Assembly: GCF_005048265.1 (NCBI RefSeq) | Contig: NZ_SUNH01000018.1 | Span: forward strand, 42,551-106,550 | Source of the DNA: Paracoccus hibiscisoli | GTDB lineage: Bacteria; Pseudomonadota; Alphaproteobacteria; Rhodobacterales; Rhodobacteraceae | Direction: 5' to 3' | Length of the DNA stretch: 64,000 nt | Part shown: positions 48,301 through 55,849 of the stretch, piece by piece | How the letters are laid out: each line of letters starts with the position of its first letter | Position numbering within the stretch: the first letter of the stretch is position 1 | The notes under the pieces: generated by a model | The model's database searches: none | What the model was told of the DNA's origin: nothing | The model's input: only the letters and a program-made list of their open reading frames with translations | Translations under genes and position numbers: made by a program

Positions 48301-51300
48301 AGAATCCAAGAGGACGATATGATCGGGCGATCAGCGCCTGTATCAGCAGTGCGGGTTCGGAGAACGAGTCCGGAGATTTTGTGGGCTGCGAGAGCGACAC
48401 CAAGAGTGAGGGCCGTGACACGCTTTCTTTCAAACTCTCGGCCATCTTTCCCTTGGAGCACAGATTTCTTGGTCCGGTGCACGAGACACAGCAGACAGTC
48501 AGCGTAAACCAGTTGATATCGGAAACCGATATCTGCGCCGTCCCAACGCCAAACACCTTCGCGAGTTGTTGGTCTGGCCAAGACGACACCGTCTTCATGC
48601 ACCGCGCAATTGGAAATGCCGGCCTGCACGATGATTCCGATGGCGAGCATCAAACTAGACCGACTGTAAGATCAGTCTCCGCACTCATAGGCTTGGAACA
48701 GCCGCTCATCGAGCAGTTTATATTCGAGCTCGACGCAATGATGCGGGTGGCGTGCAACGACAATCGCGCGCCCGCGGAGTACTGTGCGGCGCTCAGTCCC
48801 TCCCCTGAACCCTCGGACGCGGAGAAGTTCGCCGCCATACATGGCTCAACCCAGGTCGTGACGCCGTTCACACCAGTTCCGCCGCCGCCGACCGGCACCA
48901 CCGCAAGGGTAATCAACCCGACCGTGGAAAATCTTTTGGCCCGCGCACCTCCAGGCGTGCCGAACCGCCCAAACCCGCCAGACCCGATAACGGCGTTGCA
49001 CGTCTTCGCTCCAATTCAAGGCAGTAGGAGCCAGTCGGTTTCCAGGAACGAAGGAGTGGGTGTCGGTGGCCTCTCGTTCAACACCAACACGGTCTTCAAC
49101 AAAAGTGACACGACGTCGCTCTATGTCGACATAAACGGGGACGGCTATCCCGAGCTGTTGACAGGCAATGGCTCCCTGTCTGCCAAACTCACATCACCGG
49201 TCGGTCTCCTGCGCGAAGATTGGTGGCGATATTTCAGCTCCAGAACGTCATCAAATCCAGACCCAATGGGTCTCGGAACATCCAGCGCTGGCTACGGCCA
49301 GGCCAGTGAGAGCGTGAGCCGGGGTGCCGGATTTGGTCTTTCGCCACCGACATTTGCGCAGATCTACCAAAAATCCATGGACGCCGTTGTCTCTCCCTCC
49401 TTCGATCTGAGCTTTGAGAGCGGCAAGCAGACAAGATTCCGGGATCTCAAAGACTTCAACGGCGATGGGATATTGGACCTTCTAAGCGGAACGAACATCG
49501 GTGGTGGTGTGGGCGTACAGTTTAGTCTTGGTAACTCCCTTTCCGGCCGAACGGATCCGATCCAAGTGGGAGACGGAGATATCTCCATTGGCGGTCAACT
49601 CGTCGCCGATCGTCCGTTCAACACAACGTACTCTACCGGATTCGGTGTGCGCCTTGGATTCGACATCAATAGCGGTAGCATAAAGGGCGGCTTGGGACTT
49701 GGGACACGGGTCCAGGGATCTGAGGGTGTCATCATGGATTTCACCGGTGATGGTCGATCCGATATCGTGGTCCCGATTTCCGCCGGCGGAAAGAACTACC
49801 TTGGTGTTTTCCCCAATCTGGGCAACGGATTCCTGAAAGGCCGCCTTCACGAGATTGAGAATTGGGACGGTTCAGAAACAACCGCGGGAGAGACGACACT
49901 TGTTGATGCTGGCAGCGCATTCACGTTTGGCGCAAACATTCTATACGTCAAGATCGTCTTCAATCCGGCGCAAAAGAAGTCGAACAATCATACAAGTGAG
50001 ATCCTCAACATAAGAGATGTCAACGGAGACGGTGTGCCTGACCTTGCGCGCGTCAGTGGAGTTTTTCGGAGCGCCAATGACGGTACAATCTCAGTCCCAG
50101 AGTTCTCTTTACCAAGCTCTATTTCGACATCTTTCAACTACAATCCCGACGCGACTTACCATTTGTTGACTGAAATCGTCAGCCCTACGGGCGTCGAACA
50201 AAAAATCTCTTATGCCCTGAATGGCAACACTGGTCCGGAGCTGGGCCGCTCGATCTGGGTTGCGGATAGAGTTAGCGAATTCGACGGCTTCGTCCCCGGG
50301 AAGGATCAGCATGGTCGGCCCATATACTCGGATGGGCAGGACGTGAGGATCGACGCGTATACCTACGAAGACGGCTATTTCAATCGGGCTGAAAGAACTT
50401 TCTATGGGTTTTCGGAAGTACATGTCTCAACGTTCGGCTGCGATCGCGACAACGCCGAGCCGTGCGAGAACGTCATCTCCTCTGGTGGAGAGCTTGCGAG
50501 GGAGAGTTTCCAAGAGCTTCGAAGGGTTTTAAGACAATATCAAAACAGAGACTTCCTGACGAGGGGATCGCTGACTGCAGAGGTCGTGCTCGGATCCAGC
50601 CATACCGAGGTTGCTGACGCGTCGACGGCCCGTGCGCAGCTACAAGCAACAGTCGACTTCGAAACCGCCAACGCAAGACGCGTGGGATATTCGATCGAGC
50701 ACTTGGAAAGTCTTGGTGTCTTGGCAACCCCGGCATGCGAAGCGCCAGGTTTAGTCGCGCAAGCGCGTTGGTATCGGGGGCTGTTTATCAACGGCTCTGC
50801 CTTGCCCTCCAAGTGGGCGAGTGCGAGTTCCATGAATTCCACATTGGATGGCCCCGAGGTGTTGGGAGATGGGGCGCTGTGTGGCGAAGATCTCCGCTCC
50901 TGCCATGCGACCCTGACCAAACAGGCCTGTGAGTCCGGGTTTTGGTTGGAGCAGGCGCAGTTTTGGGCACAGCAGGGTGGATCTGTGCGACCGCGCTTTT
51001 CCGACTTGCACATTCCCAAGCCGGGACTGTCGGTCCCTAACGGAACGATGATCCCTGAAATATCCATCAGGCCCGCCGAAGCACTCTATTCGGCAGGCGG
51101 TGCGGATTTCGACCAGTGGGGACAAGCGGTCACATACTATTCGATCGGCGACGTGGACGGTAATGGCGTTCCGATCGACGGTTCATCCTTCTACGGAAGG
51201 ACGATCTACACCGGACGGAATGGTCTAAGCGCCGAAGTTGAGAAACAATCCCTCGGCAATAGCCCTACTGAGTATCCGATACTGTCGTTGGCCGAGGCAG

Positions 51301-54300
51301 AGACAATCCTGCCGGGACCTTGGCCGCGAGGCTCTGACGCGGGGCCGATTCGAATGCGAGAGGCACTCTTCGAGGGCTCCTCCGATGAGGTCGGCACCCC
51401 GGCCAATGTGACCGACGTATGCCTCTATCCTGCACTGCGTAATGAGGATGGGTTCTCATTTCGCGTGGGCATTTGCGAGGGCTTCAAAAGATCGATGAGC
51501 GAGAGCCTTACCGACGGGCTAAGCAGCTTCGGTGACGCGCAAAGAAGCGCCTACACCACTGTACCGGGTCTGCCGGCTGGCACGAGGCATTTCTCAGCCA
51601 TTCAACATTGGCAGATAAGCGGATACGATTCCTTTGGAAATATAACAGAAGTGGTCTCCCCGCTCACTGATAAGGGAGAGTGGCTGGAGCATCGATACGA
51701 CTATCGGCACGATCCATTTTTGCTGACGCCGACATTTCTTGAATCGACACGCTGCGTTCAAGACATTGTCGGCGCTGGTGCGAGCAGCGCTGGAAAGCCA
51801 CCGGAGGCGATCGGAACGTGCGGTTTCAATGTGGATTACAAGTCCGACACCGACCAAAGGATCGCGGTCACGCACTGGTCGCGACAAAGGATTGATCCCC
51901 ACCATGGTCTCGTCAGCGGAACGCGGGACGTAAACGGAAATCATCTGCTGCTTGACTTCGATCGGTGGGGCAGGTTCCGGCTTCTCGCGAGGGACTGGGG
52001 GGCAGCGCCAAGGCAAAATAGAGCCTTCTCGAAGGACATTGAGCTCGCCGTTCGCAAATTCGAGTTCCTGGAGACGACCGGCCATTGGAACATTCTGGGT
52101 GCTGCGAACTATGGGTGGCCAAATGTCATCGACAACGCCTTTAGCAGCCACACTCAAATGTTCGCCAGTTCCAACGCCTACGAGGGTGCTTCGAGGAGCT
52201 TTGATACCATCAGAAACTCGGCAGCGTACACTGATGGGGCCGGTAAGCCAGTTCAGTCAATTATCGAGGCGGAGGTATGTAGCGGGGTCCGTCCGGACCT
52301 GCTGACCTCAATCAATTCAAGCCCCCGAGGAGGCATAAACGGACAGTGTGCCGAAACGAGGTCAAGCCGTGTCGCCACCGGAGGGTTCGTGGACGTACTT
52401 GGTCGCGAGTTTGCCGTGTTCGAGGGCTTCGCCGGGGATGGCGCGCAGGACATGCTGGGACCGATTTTCGATGGGCTGGCCGCACCCGGGCGGCAGGAGG
52501 CTCCCCTTGTTATTCGAGGTTTTGACAGTGGGGACCGACCGGTCAATGAGCAACACCGACTTGCGGTGGAAGGGCTCGCTGGCAATCAACCTGGTGTTCT
52601 TGCCACAAAGCAGTTTGCCTATGATATCGGAGAAGCCGATTACCTCGGTGAGTCTGCCAAAAGATTCCGCACTTTGGTCCTGTCGCCCCGGTGCGCGCTC
52701 ACGGCCTCGTACACCGATCCCAGGGGACTGACCACGGCTGCGGTCGAGAGTCAGGAGCGGCTTTACAAGGCCACTGACTATTCCCTCTCTGTGGATTCAA
52801 ACAACACTTATGACAGAGATTACTCCACCACCCTCGGTCACTGCCTGTCGATCGAAGAAGCCCTTCGCGCATGGGAAACAGAGGAAAGTCCTGCCGCGAA
52901 CGCGACTGTGGAATACCATTTCGATCCCTTGCTTCAATTGACAAGCGTCGACTACCCCCTTTCGGGGGGAGACCGAGCCTCGCTTGCAGCAAAGTATGAC
53001 CGGCTCGGGCGAATGATCGAGGTTCGGGATCCCGACTCGGGGTGCACGCGATATCAGTTCGACAACTTGAACAACCTGACGGAACGGAGCGGGTTCGCGT
53101 ACGAAGTGGAGGCGGACATGCCGTGCGGAGTGGTGCATCAACCGTCCGAGATACGCCGTTTCGAATACGCCGCGGATCGCGTCGTTTCCATGACCTACCA
53201 CTCGCTTGGGCAAAAGGGCGGCACTGAGGATCGGCAGGACTCGGTCTCTTTCTTCTATGATCGCTTCCCGCACACTACGGCGTTTGGGGAGCTTCTTGAG
53301 TCGCACCGTGTTGTTCCCAACGATCACGCAAACCAGCGTTTTTTCGACGTCACCGGAAGAATCTGCGAGAACTGCATTGGCCAGGTTACGCTGGTCGCCG
53401 ACCGCACCGGGGCTCGAAGCTACAACTTCAACGAACTGGGGCAGGTCAAGAGAGAGACCCGCTCCATCGTCGCTCCGGTCTGGGACATGGTGCCAAGCGA
53501 AGGCAGCCCAGAGACTTTCCAGCCTGAGGTGGCCTTCTACGAGCTGGAAAACTCCTATTCCTCGTTCGGCGATCTCACGCTTCAGGAGTTTAACGAAAGC
53601 GTCCCGACCAACCCGTCGACCGCCTGCAACGCCGACGGGCCCGAAACCTGCGTTGCGCGCTTCTCGATCGGAACCCGCTTTGCACCGGACGGCTCGGTGG
53701 CCGCGCTCCTCTTCAATGGCCAGCCTCTCGTCCGGTCAGTGAGAGACGGGATCAACCGTCCCGCCGTCAGGTTGATGTCCGACGGAACGGTGACAGGCTT
53801 TTTCTACGATCCGCTCGACCTCCGCTTGAACCAGATGGCGACGATCACGGCCGCGCAGGCGGAAGGGGCCAATGTTCCCGTGCAGATCACCGGATACCAG
53901 TACGACGGCGGCGGCAACATCGCAGGTTACCAGAACGTCGCAGCGATCCGAGAGAACTACCGCAGCCATTTCAACTTCGCCTACGACGGGGCAAACCGGC
54001 TCACCGGTTTCGACGCTTTCGCCCGGAAGAACGCGGAGACGATGACAGCCGCCGGGACCTATGGGTTTGATTTGGGCCACCGGATCACGAACCTGGAGCT
54101 GAACATCGAAGGCGATCCCGGGTCGATGTTCATGCGCCGTTGGGAGTACGCGTATGACAATACGCCCGCACCGCGTCAGCCGGTGCACGCGCCGACGTCG
54201 ATCGGCTTTGCCCTTCCTGATCTCGAGGCGACCCGTATCAGCGCTCTGGAATATGACGAGGTCGGTCGCCTCGCCAAGGTCAAGACGACCGAGAACGGCA

Positions 54301-55589
54301 GTGCGCCCGGGGTCATGTCGGATCGCCGGCTCGATTGGGACGGGGCCGGGCGGCTCAGGAAGGTTCTCGGTGGGCCGGACGGCTACTGGACGGACAACGC
54401 CGAGGTTCTGCGTGAGGAGTATGTCTACGATTACGCTGGCAACCGCGTTCTGAAGATCCATCGCCCAATCCTGGAAGAGGATGGAGAGAAGGCGGAGCGG
54501 GAGATCACGTCGATCTACATGACGCCGTTCTACTCCCGCACGGCGGACGGCCGAGGGACGGTGCAACTTGCGAGCGGCGATCTTCCCGTCGCCAGTCTGA
54601 CGCCGCCGGTCAGCGAGACGGCGGAGCCGATGGTCACCTATCTCTATCCGGACATTGCTGTTGGCACGATCACCGCAAGCGTGCTGGCGGTGGGCGAGAT
54701 CACGGATGCGGAAAGCACGCTGATCGCACGACGGGAGTTCAGCCCGTTCGGGCTGGAACTGACGGCAAACAAGCTTGCCGCTCCGGAGGAGCCACTGTCG
54801 TCCCTCCCGTCGGTGTTCCACGGTAAGGAACTGGACCCCGCCACTGGGTTCTCGTCTTTCGGGGCGCGGTACTATAGTCGTGACCTTGGCTTCTGGGTAT
54901 CACCCGACCCAATGCAGATATCCTATCTATCTGCAACTCCGGCGGGTGGCGTCTACGCGCCCAGAAACTTCAGCGCTTACGCCTTTGCCGGGCAAAATCC
55001 AATACTCCTGACAGACTTGGACGGCAATGTTCCAGTGCTGGTGTACTGGGGAGCACTTGGCGCTTGGACGCTCGTTGAAGCGGGTTTAAGTGCGTACGAT
55101 ACTTACGATGTAGCGAGCACTCTCTCGGATCCAAATGCAAGCACATCTGACAAATTGATTTCAGCGGCTGGGTTTGGCGTTGGGATAGTTGCGCCGGGCG
55201 GTGGTTATGGCGTCGGCGGAAAGTCAATCTCTAAAGCGCTCTCCGTACTCCCAGAAGCAAAAGACTTTGCTTCTGCCGCCAAGTTGACGGAGCACTGGAA
55301 GAAACATGGTATAGCTGCGGAGTGGGGATACAATATCTCCAAAACCACCTACCTGGATCGCGCTAGAAGATTCCTCAGTGGTGCACCCGGAAGGGATGTA
55401 CTGCAGCACACGCGGCTCAATGGGGAGCTAGTTAGGTTCAATAAGCGCACCGGTGAATTCGGGGTGGTCACGAACTCTGGTACGATTAAGACGCTGTTCC
55501 GTCCCGGAGAGTCTGAAATGGGAAGAAAGCTGGGACAAAGCGGTGTTGAATACTACCAGAGAGTGCGTAGGCTGGATCTAGGACCATGA
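42375..55589 (+). CDS. Giant secreted SpvB/RHS-type polymorphic toxin-like protein
   Basis: 4404 residues. A Sec signal peptide MRSVSSGIYAGFMLSLLLSA... ends in TDAAA (about residues 1-25). An SpvB-like block (LPLLLRPSRGPGPSFKI...GDLGRGWDL) is at about 218-252. FG-GAP/VCBS calcium motifs DxxGDGxxD occur near 696 (DVTGDGIED), 782, 2252, 2361, 2455 and 2549. A TcdB-middle-like SPTGVEQKISYAL is near 2603, YD/RHS repeats run from about 3500 (YDRLGRMIEVRDPDSG), and the RHS core FHGKELDPATGFSSFGARYYS is at about 4149. The last ~190 residues after LLTDLDGN are a distinct tail. This is the TcB/TcC layout in one chain. Its GC is lower than the core genes. Confidence 0.88.
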   Translation: MRSVSSGIYAGFMLSLLLSATDAAAEPRTLSFSQDHRRDRVFGLELEYLGVIETSESVGFLVSCLEENDTPALKLDAEAAANPARLVNTTASDDGCSSYLIEGLSGGGISVDTLSVGIAVDGIARREFGRASIFVFNPVHGTWTKAEEHRPNQADPTKVYATLTTTSVQAISGIIVKPDLPTPGPLSENQLGETLGDVNPNQGLLGMPRVEPDSRGQVAVDLPLLLRPSRGPGPSFKITNSPDIGIGDLGRGWDLKISKIHVRGPSPIYHPNFETEDYFLDGQELIALDAEGRDIPPLYKGGPILPRVEGVRVFRPRNSTDPLIVRRYGNSPARYFWEVWDPRSRVTRLYGGVLDGDKVEEDPQSILTSAMPIGGATRTVAGVWGLSQEFDNQPSRSGARYRYHTDNTDCARASPSCIQDLRIERITYNDAFGAGLAGAATGGVTRVDFVWRERVEERYTSDARLGFLRFHQYWLERVDVHYQAPQDNFWLTAEGAKLVGSDGPEEFILTDGRAEQAGLDPPGQPHSSRLEPRRDILYSRHEFALTNGDDPCMNFDQVLKSVTVSANKLYDGPLAERDLSGDGQADQSKQTFEFSYDGEQCDRQTETLVWSEHKFENPLQHRDAESGIGFPKELLSGLGLDVLTGASLLGESNTDETGASVYVGVGPAGDTSDKSIGGGIKAGQSFIQSRSGSTLIDVTGDGIEDILTRTSTGLEYCAASRAQDGSVTYPSDQCGRRVTGLNDIAISSYSTQSFGVEGFVPNGFFGVGYNSAASRTYVYFTDRDGDGLIDAVVYGRVLYGQGETCPTPATCFVQFSPESALAPPLPGPAGEATAREILEQENRKPPGFRESVEQMKLALNVLSERLEQLSYSQTAVAWEAPLTGGLSIGGQFRLDASAPTPEGDRLLSNGLRRFPELRAKAHAFDQYVNDCEEFPDRPHCPSSVQPGDSFTFPRVPAAVLRLEISRSRRANGAQYSDEIEFCGEGTLPRGGVFEISQLLNGSPCAHRSDENGWLLDAEAGDVVYLSYSVHPDFTGSLQPDARYEYKEFGITLERADGTKEVNLDPAFNVGLRYGDYAVDEVYDCTWRDQFSGPPVETDCLLNRQNRYRFTLATGLLTSNARAAAHIPRGSRREFSGEFEISTALTQDYQISLDIHGGRAAAGNRRAADLPLMFRHDISESCLGTQNATCTVTIEPICVTDEAVCDAFLRDDADPWRIALRLRTEHKGHATVTATNLDSRLTSLRWIAPPRLVSEITEVPPNSELPSEEDPYKQRQGTVIEGTASKIISMYLPIALGDPDVEHRRITHGTFAAPNPRLNEGSPSRIDIAFEKIVADEYSNVDMARGRQIARLCGFAEEIFQYLVERDSSIVQPFAPSRIEFWRAMLERSKADCIAEELQLQGLKFSDNDRPEADTTAERLKLREVLRHLSFEEQVSSAETLLTRVLQNLELPRNALTSPPLLARSGYRLPVKANPLNCGTITRSAAPVESPIYGREALCSYRFLMNFAMEDILRLFPNQANGTPHPNRVAYERILSQFLRSEEPAFDLELSLTVNGVPALISELTGSAASNVEGNISPTSPLKQTCIGSYGAHGPKWPPVTHFYPDPTGLNTGDGGDILQRIVTNRRPGRVVAFSDDLMHSRVPGTGSGSPNGRGLYTDLHQMEAKQDCDELEGYSTATAKYVGPPADSVAIQILENNRIVGRNRIFEFEARPLDIVEFRVRLRPRERAFATTSPLNVPFELNGKFSVLQVPAGATDPLPSGDYIIPRSPSQIVPPNLDSVDCGSVVPINRQELPRSCRPWTRIAWSELLLGAEYRTYSDGHKTIDDKEYSIKRRRELFRLFPEIEIAADEFRLEWDQDKVHAPIASRQYMAPATAYSLGTAERVATPGAEIIEDTSTIEGVAGLSDFVSEFGYLQKHMLSDPERISFVKIREPNLPKTGASWLFWAQKSGGTGALSVSPAFADLRYSRTEFARPPENPRGRYDRAISACISSAGSENESGDFVGCESDTKSEGRDTLSFKLSAIFPLEHRFLGPVHETQQTVSVNQLISETDICAVPTPNTFASCWSGQDDTVFMHRAIGNAGLHDDSDGEHQTRPTVRSVSALIGLEQPLIEQFIFELDAMMRVACNDNRAPAEYCAALSPSPEPSDAEKFAAIHGSTQVVTPFTPVPPPPTGTTARVINPTVENLLARAPPGVPNRPNPPDPITALHVFAPIQGSRSQSVSRNEGVGVGGLSFNTNTVFNKSDTTSLYVDINGDGYPELLTGNGSLSAKLTSPVGLLREDWWRYFSSRTSSNPDPMGLGTSSAGYGQASESVSRGAGFGLSPPTFAQIYQKSMDAVVSPSFDLSFESGKQTRFRDLKDFNGDGILDLLSGTNIGGGVGVQFSLGNSLSGRTDPIQVGDGDISIGGQLVADRPFNTTYSTGFGVRLGFDINSGSIKGGLGLGTRVQGSEGVIMDFTGDGRSDIVVPISAGGKNYLGVFPNLGNGFLKGRLHEIENWDGSETTAGETTLVDAGSAFTFGANILYVKIVFNPAQKKSNNHTSEILNIRDVNGDGVPDLARVSGVFRSANDGTISVPEFSLPSSISTSFNYNPDATYHLLTEIVSPTGVEQKISYALNGNTGPELGRSIWVADRVSEFDGFVPGKDQHGRPIYSDGQDVRIDAYTYEDGYFNRAERTFYGFSEVHVSTFGCDRDNAEPCENVISSGGELARESFQELRRVLRQYQNRDFLTRGSLTAEVVLGSSHTEVADASTARAQLQATVDFETANARRVGYSIEHLESLGVLATPACEAPGLVAQARWYRGLFINGSALPSKWASASSMNSTLDGPEVLGDGALCGEDLRSCHATLTKQACESGFWLEQAQFWAQQGGSVRPRFSDLHIPKPGLSVPNGTMIPEISIRPAEALYSAGGADFDQWGQAVTYYSIGDVDGNGVPIDGSSFYGRTIYTGRNGLSAEVEKQSLGNSPTEYPILSLAEAETILPGPWPRGSDAGPIRMREALFEGSSDEVGTPANVTDVCLYPALRNEDGFSFRVGICEGFKRSMSESLTDGLSSFGDAQRSAYTTVPGLPAGTRHFSAIQHWQISGYDSFGNITEVVSPLTDKGEWLEHRYDYRHDPFLLTPTFLESTRCVQDIVGAGASSAGKPPEAIGTCGFNVDYKSDTDQRIAVTHWSRQRIDPHHGLVSGTRDVNGNHLLLDFDRWGRFRLLARDWGAAPRQNRAFSKDIELAVRKFEFLETTGHWNILGAANYGWPNVIDNAFSSHTQMFASSNAYEGASRSFDTIRNSAAYTDGAGKPVQSIIEAEVCSGVRPDLLTSINSSPRGGINGQCAETRSSRVATGGFVDVLGREFAVFEGFAGDGAQDMLGPIFDGLAAPGRQEAPLVIRGFDSGDRPVNEQHRLAVEGLAGNQPGVLATKQFAYDIGEADYLGESAKRFRTLVLSPRCALTASYTDPRGLTTAAVESQERLYKATDYSLSVDSNNTYDRDYSTTLGHCLSIEEALRAWETEESPAANATVEYHFDPLLQLTSVDYPLSGGDRASLAAKYDRLGRMIEVRDPDSGCTRYQFDNLNNLTERSGFAYEVEADMPCGVVHQPSEIRRFEYAADRVVSMTYHSLGQKGGTEDRQDSVSFFYDRFPHTTAFGELLESHRVVPNDHANQRFFDVTGRICENCIGQVTLVADRTGARSYNFNELGQVKRETRSIVAPVWDMVPSEGSPETFQPEVAFYELENSYSSFGDLTLQEFNESVPTNPSTACNADGPETCVARFSIGTRFAPDGSVAALLFNGQPLVRSVRDGINRPAVRLMSDGTVTGFFYDPLDLRLNQMATITAAQAEGANVPVQITGYQYDGGGNIAGYQNVAAIRENYRSHFNFAYDGANRLTGFDAFARKNAETMTAAGTYGFDLGHRITNLELNIEGDPGSMFMRRWEYAYDNTPAPRQPVHAPTSIGFALPDLEATRISALEYDEVGRLAKVKTTENGSAPGVMSDRRLDWDGAGRLRKVLGGPDGYWTDNAEVLREEYVYDYAGNRVLKIHRPILEEDGEKAEREITSIYMTPFYSRTADGRGTVQLASGDLPVASLTPPVSETAEPMVTYLYPDIAVGTITASVLAVGEITDAESTLIARREFSPFGLELTANKLAAPEEPLSSLPSVFHGKELDPATGFSSFGARYYSRDLGFWVSPDPMQISYLSATPAGGVYAPRNFSAYAFAGQNPILLTDLDGNVPVLVYWGALGAWTLVEAGLSAYDTYDVASTLSDPNASTSDKLISAAGFGVGIVAPGGGYGVGGKSISKALSVLPEAKDFASAAKLTEHWKKHGIAAEWGYNISKTTYLDRARRFLSGAPGRDVLQHTRLNGELVRFNKRTGEFGVVTNSGTIKTLFRPGESEMGRKLGQSGVEYYQRVRRLDLGP

Positions 55590-55849
55590 CGCAGTCAAGT
55601 TTCCAATGTCTCGTATGCGGATGGCAGGGCCTAGACGAAGATCCAAGCGGGATATTCACTTTCGAGATTTGCCCCTGCTGTGGGGTTCATTATGGGGATG
55701 ATGTTCGGCAACTTGCAGATGTCCAGAAATATCGCCAGCACTGGCTCTCCAAAGGCGCACCGTGGTTCTCAGAAAGTAGCAAGCCACAGAAGTGGTCGGA
55801 GGAAATTGCTAAAAGGCAGGTTGATGTTTTTGAGGGATGTGGCGAATGA
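55586..55849 (+). CDS. CPCC zinc-ribbon protein, probable immunity protein
   Basis: An 87-residue protein. Its ATG overlaps the giant gene's TGA by ATGA. Four cysteines are arranged as CLVCG and, about 17 residues later, CPCCG, fitting the Cys-rich CPCC family (short zinc-binding proteins often placed next to toxins). WLSKGAPWFSESSKPQKW is also typical of that family. Coupled translation right behind an RHS tail makes it the obvious immunity candidate for the C-terminal domain. Its stop in turn overlaps the next gene's start by ATGA. Confidence 0.7.
   Translation: MTQSSFQCLVCGWQGLDEDPSGIFTFEICPCCGVHYGDDVRQLADVQKYRQHWLSKGAPWFSESSKPQKWSEEIAKRQVDVFEGCGE

Noticed and set aside
42375..55589. Several separate genes or a frameshift inside the 13 kb frame
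   Set aside because: The frame is continuous and domain order is consistent from the signal peptide to the RHS core, with no internal stop.
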